Positions 1-6,715 of a stretch of 17,609 nt of DNA are shown piece by piece. The position numbers and the translations under genes are program-made. The notes under the pieces are model-generated. The model ran no database searches, had not been told where the DNA came from, and saw nothing but the letters and a program-made list of their open reading frames with translations. The stretch comes from Granulicella sp. Its GTDB lineage: Bacteria > Acidobacteriota > Terriglobia > Terriglobales > Acidobacteriaceae. Position 1 is the first letter of the stretch. Each line of letters starts with the position of its first letter. The stretch spans positions 6,596-24,204 of the forward strand of contig PKWK01000349.1 in NCBI GenBank assembly GCA_003133205.1. Reading direction: 5' to 3'.

Positions 1-237
1 CTCGGCCTCACCGGCGAAGAGATCTTCTCCATCGGCGACCACCCCGGCCAGCTCAAAGCCATGCTCGACTCCAAGTTCGCCGACGGTCGCATCCTCCCCA
101 TCCTCGCCGAGAACGACAAGGGCAAAACCATCGAGTTCTCCGCCACCCTCCGCATCGACACCCCCCAGGAGATCCTCTACTACCAGCACGGCGGCATCCT
201 CCAATACGTCCTCCGCCAACTAGCCGCCAAAGCCTGA
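1..237 (+). CDS. acnA: Aconitate hydratase (AcnA type), C-terminal end, partial
   Basis: Reading frame 1 is open from the window edge to a TGA and gives the last 78 residues of the protein. It begins LGLTGEEIFSI and ends with a segment containing RIDTPQEILYYQHGGILQYVLR, which is the characteristic end of the swivel domain (domain 4) of AcnA/IRP-type aconitases. The enzyme isomerises citrate to isocitrate in the TCA cycle, in the cytoplasm, using a 4Fe-4S cluster. The cluster-binding cysteines lie upstream, outside the window, so catalytic competence cannot be judged here. The tail is the usual one with no sign of truncation. AcnA is preferred over AcnB because AcnB has a different domain order and would not end with this motif. 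Confidence 0.9.
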   Translation, partial: LGLTGEEIFSIGDHPGQLKAMLDSKFADGRILPILAENDKGKTIEFSATLRIDTPQEILYYQHGGILQYVLRQLAAKA

Positions 238-265
238 CCAACGCGGAGCTGTCCTCCTCATCGCT

Positions 266-300
266 CGTCATCCTGAACGAAGTGAAGGACCCCTGTATTG
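266..300 (+). repeat. Dispersed 35-bp intergenic repeat, copy 1
   Basis: This block begins cgtcatcctgaacg and ends aaggacccctgtattg. It matches 16197-16231 at 32 of 35 positions, the three differences lying in the middle (aagtg versus cgttg). Both copies are followed by a 'ctttgcc' string. Both sit in spacers between convergent genes. The type is familiar to me from acidobacterial spacers; this is recall, not a search. Confidence 0.75.
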
Positions 301-312
301 GCCTTTGCCATT

Positions 313-357
313 GCTTTTCTTGTTTGTCATTCCGTAGCGCAGCGGAGGAATCCGCTT
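313..357 (+). repeat. 'GTCATTCC...GGAATC' dispersed repeat, copy 1
   Basis: The block contains tttgtttgtcattcc-like sequence followed by aggaatccgcttct. A relative occurs at about 3875-3925, where tttgtttgtcattcc, a second gcttgtcattcc and aggaatctgcttct are seen. The shared flanks suggest a short dispersed element rather than chance similarity. Confidence 0.6.
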
Positions 358-417
358 CTCCTCCGCCGCGCCATCAACTATTCAGGATCGAGTTATGACG
401 CTTTATCGGCCGGGTGG

Positions 418-450
418 CCCATCCTTTCGCGCACTTTGCGAAAGGGTGGG
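418..450 (+). repeat. Hairpin element, 13-bp arms
   Basis: The left arm cccatcctttcgc (418-430) pairs with gcgaaagggtggg (438-450), with 12 Watson-Crick pairs and one G-T pair around a 7-nt loop. It lies in the aconitase / DUF779 convergent spacer. It lacks a downstream T-tract, so it is better called a structured repeat than an intrinsic terminator. Confidence 0.65.
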
Positions 451-530
451 TTAAGGCCAGCCGTGGAACCCGAACACTGCCTGTCTTCCACAGCCGCTTG
501 GAGCTACCATCGCTGTACGAGGACAAGCGT

Positions 531-662
531 ATGCTTCCGGTCAGGTTCGATGACATCGGCAGTGCTGACATCTTGCGTTTAGTTGAAGATAAGACCTCGG
601 AGCGCAAAATCAAATATTTACAAGGAGGCATTTTGCCATCTCGCTGCAAACGCAAGACTTAA
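531..662 (+). pseudogene. Truncated gene start, possibly AlbA_2/Schlafen-like ATP-binding family
   Basis: An ATG at 531 follows a good ribosome-binding site (GAGGA at 519-523, about 7 nt spacing) and opens a 43-residue frame starting MLPVRFDDIGSADILRLVED and going on to KTSERKIKY before a TAA. From memory, this resembles the first 30 or so residues of AlbA_2 (Schlafen-like, putative transcriptional regulator) proteins, which begin with a helix and then an 'ERxxLEYK' strand. The 'FANAxGG' core that should follow is missing, and the frame ends against the C/G palindrome at 670-688. The reading is therefore a decayed or truncated gene. Alternatively it is a genuine tiny protein. The family assignment is tentative. 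Confidence 0.35.
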
Positions 663-669
663 GACCACC

Positions 670-688
670 ACCCCCCCCGGGGGGGGGT
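670..688. repeat. C8/G9 palindromic homopolymer tract
   Basis: Eight C (671-678) are followed directly by nine G (679-687), flanked by A and T, forming an almost perfect palindrome 5 bp beyond the DUF779 stop codon. It could act as a strong hairpin terminator for the minus-strand pair, though there is no U-tract. Homopolymers of this kind are also prone to slippage and sequencing error. Confidence 0.6.
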
Positions 689-692
689 ACCA

Positions 693-1157
693 CTAAATCC
701 GCCCTGCCGCCCGCAGCGCCGCGATCTCCGCATCCGTAAACACCCGCGACCGGATCAGAAACCGCACTCCCTCCGGCCCATCCAGCGAGAACATCCCGCC
801 GCGCCCCGGAACTACATCCAGGATCAACTGGGTATGCTTCCAGTATTCGAACTGCGGCTTGCTCATGTAGAAAGGCACGCCCGGCGAATCGTCCGTCACC
901 CCAATCGTCGCCAGCAGAACATCGCTGTCGCCAGTCATGAACTCGCCCAGCGGATAGCACATCGGCGACGAGCCATCGCAGCACCCGCCCGACTGGTGAA
1001 ACATCAGCGGACCATGCTTCGCCTTCAGCGTCGCCATCAGCGCAACCGCCGCCGGAGTCGTCAATACCTGCTGCGGCAGCGCCCCAGTAACGAGGACACC
1101 AGTCCCGGGCGCCGCCGCAACAGTCGAATCAGCTGCAGCCGTCTCCAGTACGCCCAT
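693..1157 (-). CDS. DUF779 domain protein, partner of aldehyde dehydrogenase
   Basis: The product is 154 residues. After a roughly 20-residue Ala/Thr-rich leader, it carries the DUF779 signature HGPLMFHQSGGCCDGSSPMC at about residues 48-67, with His54 and Cys59, Cys60 and Cys67. The later hydrophobic and aromatic segments (PFYMSKPQFEYWKHTQLILD) are also typical. The family's biochemical role is not established. It is known mainly as a small cytosolic protein encoded next to AcoD/ExaC-type aldehyde dehydrogenases, and the Cys-rich motif suggests metal or thiol chemistry (inference). Here its ATG lies only 2 nt after the dehydrogenase TAA on the same strand, so the two are almost certainly cotranscribed and translationally coupled. 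The protein is full length for the family. Confidence 0.88.
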   Translation of the reverse strand: MGVLETAAADSTVAAAPGTGVLVTGALPQQVLTTPAAVALMATLKAKHGPLMFHQSGGCCDGSSPMCYPLGEFMTGDSDVLLATIGVTDDSPGVPFYMSKPQFEYWKHTQLILDVVPGRGGMFSLDGPEGVRFLIRSRVFTDAEIAALRAAGRI

Positions 1158-1159
1158 GG

Positions 1160-2692
1160 TTAGAAGAACCCCATGGCGTTCGGGCTGAAGCTGACAAGCA
1201 CGTTCTTGGTCTGTTGATAGTGGTCGAGCATCATCTTGTGCGTCTCACGTCCGACGCCCGACTGTTTGTATCCGCCAAACGCAGCGCCCGCCGGATACAG
1301 GTGATAGCAGTTCGTCCACACGCGTCCCGCCTGGATGCCATGGCCGAACTTGTACGCGCGATTCATATCCCGCGTCCAGACGCCCGCGCCCAGTCCGTAC
1401 AGCGTGTCGTTGGCGATCTCAAGCGCCTCATCTTCCGTCTTGAACGTCGTCACCGAAACCACCGGTCCGAAGATCTCCTCCTGGAAGATGCGCATCTTGT
1501 TATGGCCCTTGAAGACAGTCGGCTCGATGTAGTAGCCGTCCTTCAAATCGCCAGTCATCTTCGCCTGCTTGCCGCCGGTCAGTACCTCCGCGCCCTCCTG
1601 CTTGCCGATGTCGAGATACGAAAGAATCTTCTCCATCTGCTCGCTCGAAGCCTGCGCGCCAAGCATGGTTGACGCATCCAGCGGATTGCCCTGCTTGATC
1701 GCCTGCACCCGCTTCAGCGCCCGCTCCATGAACCGGTCGTAGATCGATTCCTGGATCAGCGCGCGCGACGGACACGTACACACCTCGCCCTGGTTCAGCG
1801 CGAACAGCGTGAAGCCTTCGAGCGACTTGTCGAAAAACGCGTCGTCCTCCGCCATCACGTCCGCGAAGAAGATGTTCGCCGACTTGCCGCCCAGTTCCAG
1901 CGTCACCGGAATAATGTTCTGCGACGCATACTGCATGATCAGCCGCCCCGTCGTCGTCTCGCCCGTGAACGCAACCTTGTTCACGCGCGGGCTCGACGCC
2001 AACGGTTTGCCCGCTTCCAGGCCAAAGCCGTTGACCACGTTCAGCACTCCCGGAGGAAGAATGTCCTCGATCAGCTCCATCAGGCACATGATCGACATCG
2101 GCGTCTGCTCGGCCGGCTTCAGCACCACGCAGTTGCCCGCGGCCAGCGCCGGCGCCAGCTTCCACGACGCCATCAGGATCGGGAAGTTCCACGGAATGAT
2201 CAGGCCAACCACGCCCAGCGGCTCGTGATAGTGATAAGCCACAGTGGTCGAATCGATCTGGCCGATCGAGCCTTCCTGCGCGCGCACAACGCCGGCAAAG
2301 TAGCGGAAATGGTCGACCGCCAGCGGCATATCCGCGGCCATGGTCTCGCGAATCGGCTTGCCGTTGTCCCACGTCTCGATCGTGGCCAGCATCTCCAGGT
2401 TGTCCTCGATCCGCTGCGCGATCCGCTCCAGCAGACGCCCGCGATCGGCCGCCGACGTTTTGCCCCACGCTGCCTTGGCCGCATGCGCCGCGTCCAGCGC
2501 CTTGTCAATGTCGGCGGCTTTAGACCGCGCGATCTGGCACATCACCTGCCCCGTCACCGGGGTTACGTTGTCGAAGTACTCACCGGCAACCGGAGGCGTC
2601 CACTTGCCGCCAATGTAGTTGTCATAACGCTTCTTGAGCGAAATCGGGAACCCATAGGCGCCAGGCTGAACTGCGAGCATAGTCGTCGACAT
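1160..2692 (-). CDS. NAD(P)+-dependent aldehyde dehydrogenase, AcoD/ExaC type
   Basis: The product is 510 residues. It would oxidise aldehydes such as acetaldehyde to the carboxylic acid with NAD(P)+ in the cytoplasm. The cofactor-site PWNFP is at about 168-171, the general base Glu266 lies in LELGGKS, and the catalytic Cys305 lies in [11 protein letters not shown], a form of the active-site loop typical of AcoD/ExaC acetaldehyde dehydrogenases. The late EEIFGPV and [11 protein letters not shown] motifs are present. I start at the ATG at 2692 because AAGGAGA sits 8 nt upstream; an in-frame ATG 14 codons earlier has no such site and would add non-family sequence. The gene is followed after 2 nt by DUF779, an association known for this subgroup. 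The natural substrate cannot be read from the sequence. Confidence 0.93.
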   Translation of the reverse strand: MSTTMLAVQPGAYGFPISLKKRYDNYIGGKWTPPVAGEYFDNVTPVTGQVMCQIARSKAADIDKALDAAHAAKAAWGKTSAADRGRLLERIAQRIEDNLEMLATIETWDNGKPIRETMAADMPLAVDHFRYFAGVVRAQEGSIGQIDSTTVAYHYHEPLGVVGLIIPWNFPILMASWKLAPALAAGNCVVLKPAEQTPMSIMCLMELIEDILPPGVLNVVNGFGLEAGKPLASSPRVNKVAFTGETTTGRLIMQYASQNIIPVTLELGGKSANIFFADVMAEDDAFFDKSLEGFTLFALNQGEVCTCPSRALIQESIYDRFMERALKRVQAIKQGNPLDASTMLGAQASSEQMEKILSYLDIGKQEGAEVLTGGKQAKMTGDLKDGYYIEPTVFKGHNKMRIFQEEIFGPVVSVTTFKTEDEALEIANDTLYGLGAGVWTRDMNRAYKFGHGIQAGRVWTNCYHLYPAGAAFGGYKQSGVGRETHKMMLDHYQQTKNVLVSFSPNAMGFF

Positions 2693-2757
2693 GAATGAAT
2701 TCTCCTTCGAAGTGAAATTGGCGGTGAGCCGCAACCAGCAGCCAACCAGTGCCGGGG

Positions 2758-2787
2758 ATTGTATCCCTCCGGCAGGTCGCCTGTCTC
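2758..2787 (-). promoter_or_regulatory. Candidate sigma-70-type promoter for aldehyde dehydrogenase
   Basis: On the minus strand a TACAAT (-10 like, 5/6) at 2758-2763 is preceded by 18 nt and GAGACA (-35 like, 4/6) at 2782-2787. The site is about 65 bp upstream of the dehydrogenase start, in the 199-bp gap after the SDR gene. It is a pattern match only; a sigma-54 promoter, as seen for some aldehyde dehydrogenase operons, was not evident. Confidence 0.3.
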
Positions 2788-2891
2788 GCCTCTACGCAAC
2801 CAATTAATGAGGCCGGCGGAAGCAGCCCACCCATTGCGCCGGAAGCCACAGGAATCAGGTCAGTTGGCCGACCGGAGGATCGGCTGAAAAC

Positions 2892-3866
2892 CTAGAGAAA
2901 CGAGATGCCGGTGAGCCGCTCGCACTCGCCCCACAGCCGAGCCGCAGCCGCCTTATCAAGCGCCTGAGCCGCCACCTGCGCCGGTCCCACATCACCTCCG
3001 CGCATCTCCTGGAAGCCCTGCGGCCCGTAGTATCCGCCGCCCACCACGTCCGGCGAAGTGGCCGCGAACAACGTGGGCATCGCTCCCTGCGCCTCCGTGT
3101 TCAGCAGCGCGCCAATCGCAACGCTGAAGCCGCGCCGCACCATTCTCTCCATCGGACTAAACTCGCCCACCACGAAAAGGTTGGTGTTGGCCACGCCGGG
3201 ATGAGCAGCCACACTCATCACGCCTGAGGCCGCCGCGCGCAATCTGCGGTCCAGCTCGAACGCAAACATCAGGTCCGCAAGCTTCGACTGGCCATACGAA
3301 CCGCTCGGGCTATAGCTCTTCGTCGATTGCAGATCGTCGAAGTTCAGCCGCGCCCGCTTGTGCGCAATCGAGGCCAGCGTAACCACGCGTGGTCTCTGCG
3401 GCTGGCTCGCGGCCGCACGCTCCAGCGCCGGCAGCAGCAGCGCCGTCAGCGCGAAATGGCCCAGCATATTCGTGCCGAACTGAATCTCAAAACCGTCGGC
3501 AGTCTCCAGCCGTGTCTTCGGCGCGTACACCCCAGCGTTGTTGATCAGCAGGTCGAGCGGAACTCCCAGCGCCAGCTCCGTCGCGGCAAACGCGCGGACC
3601 GATTCGAGCGACGCCAGATCGAGCAGCACAACCTCCGCGCTCGCATCGGCAACCTCGGCACGCAACCGCGCCAACGCCGCATCACCCTTCGCCTTGTCCC
3701 GGCACGCCAGCAACACACGAGCCCGCTTGCGCGCCAACTCAACCGCCGCATAGTAGCCGATGCCGCTGTTCGCCCCAGTAACCAGAGCGCGCTTACCCGC
3801 CTGGTTGGGAATGTCTGCCGCCGTCCAGCCCTTCCCCACTACCTCATTCGCTACAGATCTGGTCAT
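2892..3866 (-). CDS. Short-chain dehydrogenase/reductase (SDR), retinol-dehydrogenase-like
   Basis: The product is 324 residues. It has a classical SDR Rossmann fold: TGANSGIG at about 30-37 (cofactor binding), the acidic LLDLASL at about 81-87, NNAG at 109-112, Asn133, the catalytic Ser166 in VVTLASIAHK, and YGQSK with Tyr191 and Lys195. The length and the NFDDLQ and GVANTNL-like segments resemble the large group of oxidoreductases annotated as retinol dehydrogenase or protochlorophyllide-reductase-like; the substrate is unknown. I start at the ATG at 3866, with AAGGA about 4 nt upstream. The frame stays open 48 codons further upstream, but that part is translated from the 'GTCATTCC' repeat and is rejected. 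The membrane-protein gene lies 85 bp upstream on the same strand and may be cotranscribed. Confidence 0.9.
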   Translation of the reverse strand: MTRSVANEVVGKGWTAADIPNQAGKRALVTGANSGIGYYAAVELARKRARVLLACRDKAKGDAALARLRAEVADASAEVVLLDLASLESVRAFAATELALGVPLDLLINNAGVYAPKTRLETADGFEIQFGTNMLGHFALTALLLPALERAAASQPQRPRVVTLASIAHKRARLNFDDLQSTKSYSPSGSYGQSKLADLMFAFELDRRLRAAASGVMSVAAHPGVANTNLFVVGEFSPMERMVRRGFSVAIGALLNTEAQGAMPTLFAATSPDVVGGGYYGPQGFQEMRGGDVGPAQVAAQALDKAAAARLWGECERLTGISFL

Positions 3867-3874
3867 GCCATCCT

Positions 3875-3925
3875 TTTGTTTGTCATTCCTCTTGCTTGTC
3901 ATTCCCGCAAGGAATCTGCTTCTGT
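3875..3925 (+). repeat. 'GTCATTCC...GGAATC' dispersed repeat, copy 2
   Basis: The block holds two 'ttgtcattcc' strings about 19 bp apart followed by aggaatctgcttct. It matches the block at about 313-357. It lies immediately upstream of the SDR gene, so it forms part of that gene's leader if the two minus-strand genes are cotranscribed. It also creates a misleading N-terminal extension of the SDR reading frame. Confidence 0.6.
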
Positions 3926-3951
3926 CGTTTCGATTAGCATCCGGGATGGCC

Positions 3952-4395
3952 TCAGAAGCGCCGCACGTCCTTGTAAAAAATGCAGTAGGTTTCCAGGTAC
4001 CAGGATGCAAGAAAAATCACCAGCATCACGCCCACCGCCCAACAGAACATCCGAACCGGCAGCGTGCGTATTACCGGTTCGCTGCCTTTTTGCGTCGACT
4101 CGCGAAAGATCACTCCGCTGGTCAAACAGATTCCAGCCGCCAGCGAGAGCAGAATCACAGAATCCCAAATCCTTTGTTCCGGATCGCTTGCCGGCACAAG
4201 GAACGCATGACAGAAAACGGCGCACAGCGAGAACACGCATAATGCCAACGCAATCGGTTTGGCAACCTCCAGCAACATGCTCCCGACACTCGCTCGCGAA
4301 CTTAGTCTACCGCGATCGCGCACTGATTTTTTCGGCACCGGGGCAACCTTTCCCGCAGTTCCGCCTTCGCGCCTGAAACATTTTCGGCTACCCAT
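3952..4395 (-). CDS. Small inner-membrane protein with three predicted helices, unknown function
   Basis: The product is 147 residues. A basic N-terminal tail of about 40 residues (many Arg/Lys) is followed by three hydrophobic segments at about 47-68, 78-98 and 114-134 and a short basic tail ending KDVRRF. By the positive-inside rule the N-terminus is probably cytoplasmic. The start at 4395 is chosen because GGGGAGA lies a few nucleotides upstream; the frame is open further upstream but into the divergent OmpA gene's leader. I recognise no named domain. The segment VAKPIALALCVFSLCAVF looks like proteins I recall from other acidobacteria, but this is weak. Its neighbours are the SDR gene downstream and the divergently transcribed OmpA-family gene. 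Confidence 0.7.
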   Translation of the reverse strand: MGSRKCFRREGGTAGKVAPVPKKSVRDRGRLSSRASVGSMLLEVAKPIALALCVFSLCAVFCHAFLVPASDPEQRIWDSVILLSLAAGICLTSGVIFRESTQKGSEPVIRTLPVRMFCWAVGVMLVIFLASWYLETYCIFYKDVRRF

Positions 4396-4517
4396 TGTCG
4401 TCTCCCCGGCATCCCAAAGACAGGCCCATTCAGGGCATCGGAAGATCCCCTCGCGCATGCTCAGTGCGAAATGTCCCAGCCTGGCGAGTGGATCCGGATC
4501 GCAAGGAGATTGAAAAC

Positions 4518-6218
4518 ATGGCACACCTAAGAAATTCTTCAGCGCCTCATTGGGTGCATTCGCAAATCTGTGAGCAACCGACCCTCAGCTTCCTCCGCAG
4601 CCTTGTCGTTCGATCCCTCTCGGCCGCTGCAATTGCGGGAGCAATCGTCTCCCAACTTCCAACCGCGGCCATTGCCCAGGAGCGGAACCCGACCGACCAG
4701 GCCATGCCAACGCAAGGCAATCCGGTCTCCCAGGAAAACGGGATGTACATCTATCGGGTCAAGGTCGTCCAGCGCAATCTGGACTGCGTAAATTACCTCC
4801 ATCGCAGCGGTTCCACCACCATCGGTTTTGAAGGCACGCCTCTGCTCCAGGGAGCAAAGGGCGAAGCCAAAGTAGCCAGCGAGCGCGGCGGCATTACCAT
4901 CGAAGCGAAGTTCGAAGGCCTCACCCCGGCGAACGGATTCGGCAGAGAGTACCTCACCTACGTGCTCTGGGCGATATCCCCCGACGGCCGCGCGCAGAAC
5001 CTCGGCGAGGTTCTCCCCGAAGGCACCAAGACCAACATACGGGTCACAACCGCGCTACAGTCGTTCGGATTGATTGTCACCGCCGAGCCGTACTTCTCGG
5101 TCTCCGAGCCCAGCGATGTGGTCGTACTGCAGAACGTGATTCGGCAAGACAAAACCACCGGCATTCTCGAAAAGGTGAGCGCCAACTACTACCTGTTGCC
5201 GCGCGGCACCTACGCCGAAACGGCGGGCGCGCGCACCGTGGCGCATCCCATCACGCGTGACGAGCGATCGCCGCTGGAGTTGTACGAGGCCGATAATGCT
5301 GTGCGAATCGCACAGGAAGCGGGCGCCGACAAGTACGCTCCCGAAATCATGGCGAAAGCCACGCTCGACCTGCAGAACGCCTCCGACATCGATCGCAACA
5401 AGAAGGGCGATCGCAAGATGGAAATCACCAACGCCCGCGAAGCCGTGGAGCGAGCCGAGGATGCGCGAATCACATCGCTGCGCAAGCAGGCGGCGGAGCG
5501 CGAGGCGGCCACCGTAACCGCCAAGAACCAGGCCCAGGAAGATGCGGCACAATCGCAGCAGCAGGCACAGCAGTCGCAGATGCAGGCAGAGAAGGCCCAG
5601 ATGCAGGCTCAGCAGGCGCAACTCCAGGCGGAACAGGCCCGGGCAGCCAAGGCGCAGGCCGATGCGGCTCGTGCACGTGCCGATGCGGAGGCTGCCGAGG
5701 CCAGGGCAAAGGCAGCCGAGGCCAACAAGAGCGTCGAGAGCGCAAACGCCGTCCGCGAGAAGCTGCGCGCGCAGTTGAACAGCGTGCTCGCAACCAGCGA
5801 GACGGCGCGAGGACTCATCGTCAACATGTCTGATGTGCTCTTCGATACCGGCAAGTACACCCTGAAACCGACCACGCAGGTCAGCCTCGCCAAGGTTGCT
5901 GGAATTCTGCAATCCTATCCTGGCTTGAAGGTGCAGGTGGAAGGCTACACGGACTCGGTCGGCTCGGACGATTACAACCAGAAACTGTCAGAGAATCGGG
6001 CCGGAACCGTGAAGCAGTTCCTGACCGCCCAGGGCGTATCACCCGCCAACATCACCTCGCAGGGCTTTGGGAAGAACAGTCCGGTAGCGGATAATTCGAC
6101 CTCGAGCGGGCGCACGCAGAACCGGCGCGTCAACATGGTCGTATCGGGAGATGCGATCGGCATTAGTGAAGGCCAGAGTACGAGCCCGGCGCCACAGGGC
6201 CAACAATCCCCGCAGTAA
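4518..6218 (+). CDS. OmpA-family envelope protein with long Ala/Gln-rich coiled coil
   Basis: The product is 566 residues. A signal peptide ends at about AIA|QE (residue 53). Residues 60-250 form a globular region of unknown type; about 258-335 resembles the helical DUF4398-like repeats (A..A...GADKYAPEIMAKA); about 335-415 is extremely rich in Gln and Ala, predicted coiled coil. The C-terminal OmpA peptidoglycan-binding domain (about 440-545) begins VLFDTGKYTLKP and contains VEGYTDSVGSDDYNQKLSENRA and NRRVNMVV. The protein probably sits in the periplasm or outer membrane and binds peptidoglycan, the coiled coil spanning the periplasm. The start at 4518 has AAGGAGA 8 nt upstream; an in-frame start 41 codons earlier would precede the signal peptide and is rejected. 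It ends at a strong terminator. Confidence 0.9.
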   Translation: MAHLRNSSAPHWVHSQICEQPTLSFLRSLVVRSLSAAAIAGAIVSQLPTAAIAQERNPTDQAMPTQGNPVSQENGMYIYRVKVVQRNLDCVNYLHRSGSTTIGFEGTPLLQGAKGEAKVASERGGITIEAKFEGLTPANGFGREYLTYVLWAISPDGRAQNLGEVLPEGTKTNIRVTTALQSFGLIVTAEPYFSVSEPSDVVVLQNVIRQDKTTGILEKVSANYYLLPRGTYAETAGARTVAHPITRDERSPLELYEADNAVRIAQEAGADKYAPEIMAKATLDLQNASDIDRNKKGDRKMEITNAREAVERAEDARITSLRKQAAEREAATVTAKNQAQEDAAQSQQQAQQSQMQAEKAQMQAQQAQLQAEQARAAKAQADAARARADAEAAEARAKAAEANKSVESANAVREKLRAQLNSVLATSETARGLIVNMSDVLFDTGKYTLKPTTQVSLAKVAGILQSYPGLKVQVEGYTDSVGSDDYNQKLSENRAGTVKQFLTAQGVSPANITSQGFGKNSPVADNSTSSGRTQNRRVNMVVSGDAIGISEGQSTSPAPQGQQSPQ

Positions 6219-6233
6219 AGCTGCAGGCGCAGT

Positions 6234-6271
6234 GCAATAAGAAAGGCCGCGAAAGCGGCCTTTCTTATTGC
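6234..6271. terminator. Bidirectional intrinsic terminator
   Basis: Two 17-nt arms (gcaataagaaaggccgc and its exact complement) surround a GAAA tetraloop. The A/T-rich outer stem supplies a U-rich tail in either direction. It lies 15 bp after the OmpA-family stop and 7 bp after the stop of the convergent small gene, so it serves both. Confidence 0.92.
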
Positions 6272-6278
6272 CCATCAC

Positions 6279-6527
6279 CTACAGATGGATCGTCCAGCCA
6301 AGCTCCGCCAGCTTCTCTTCGATGTCCGCCAGCGCGTTGGCTAAAGCTGTCCGCCGGTGCGGGTTCGACGTTCGCTCCGACAGAACGCGTTCGCGCTGCA
6401 TTTCCAGCGCCTGGCGCTGTCGCTTGCGATCGGCGTCCTGCGCATGAGCGATCGCGGGATCTACCTTGGGAACGGCGGCCTGTGCCTGTTGCTCTTCCAC
6501 TGATTTGCTCTCCCATCCACGTGCCAT
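6279..6527 (-). CDS. Small charged helical protein, unknown function
   Basis: The product is 82 residues, starting MARGWESKSVEEQQAQA and rich in Gln, Arg, Glu and Ala. It has no membrane segment or signal peptide and is predicted to be largely helical, with a second half (ALANALADIEEKLAELGW) like one side of a helical hairpin. The MARGWESKSVE start is something I recall from small acidobacterial hypothetical proteins, but no function is known to me. It ends at the shared terminator, which supports it as a real transcription unit. The ribosome-binding site before the ATG is weak. A TAAAAT about 10 nt upstream of the start could be a -10 element giving a very short leader. Confidence 0.7.
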   Translation of the reverse strand: MARGWESKSVEEQQAQAAVPKVDPAIAHAQDADRKRQRQALEMQRERVLSERTSNPHRRTALANALADIEEKLAELGWTIHL

Positions 6528-6603
6528 AGGTCAATTTTACGCCTCATGCAGGGATTTACACCCGACCCCCCAGAAATCCACCCTATGAAGCGCTCCACCT
6601 CCC

Positions 6604-6639
6604 AGTGTCAATCCCCGTTCCGGCGGTCGCTCTGACACT
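6604..6639. promoter_or_regulatory. Inverted repeat upstream of ABC exporter promoter, candidate operator
   Basis: AGTGTCA (6604-6610) and its exact complement TGACACT (6633-6639) are separated by 22 nt. The right half ends 7 nt before the candidate -35 of the exporter operon. A 7-bp dyad can occur by chance; its position is the main reason to list it. Confidence 0.3.
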
Positions 6640-6646
6640 TCTGTCT

Positions 6647-6675
6647 GGTACATCACACGCGCGGATGCCTATAAT
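6647..6675 (+). promoter_or_regulatory. Candidate promoter of the ABC exporter operon
   Basis: A perfect TATAAT at 6670-6675 is preceded by 17 nt and GGTACA (6647-6652, 3/6 to the -35 consensus). It lies about 40 bp before the GTG start of the ATPase gene. The -10 is strong and the -35 poor, which would fit a factor-assisted promoter. Confidence 0.55.
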
Positions 6676-6715
6676 CGGATCACCCTAACATCAATCAAAC
6701 CCAGTGGGGAGAAGT

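Larger units (their letters stand above)
238..530. other. Repeat-rich intergenic spacer between convergent genes
   Basis: No convincing gene lies here. The stretch is a patchwork of dispersed repeat pieces: a 35-bp block (266-300) with a near copy at 16197-16231, a 'tttgtcattcc...ggaatc' block (about 313-357) with a relative near 3875-3925, and a 13-bp-arm hairpin (418-450). Small open frames that cross it on both strands are composed of this repeat material. They have no ribosome-binding site and no protein-like composition. Confidence 0.7.

Noticed and set aside
298..582. 94-codon plus-strand open frame in the aconitase / DUF779 spacer
   Set aside because: It is made of repeat pieces (GTCATTCC block and the 418-450 hairpin), has no ribosome-binding site, and overlaps the better-supported frame starting at 531.
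238..692. Possible CRISPR or insertion-sequence remnant in the repeat-rich spacer
   Set aside because: The repeats are not regularly spaced, there is no transposase fragment, and no terminal inverted repeats with target duplications could be seen.
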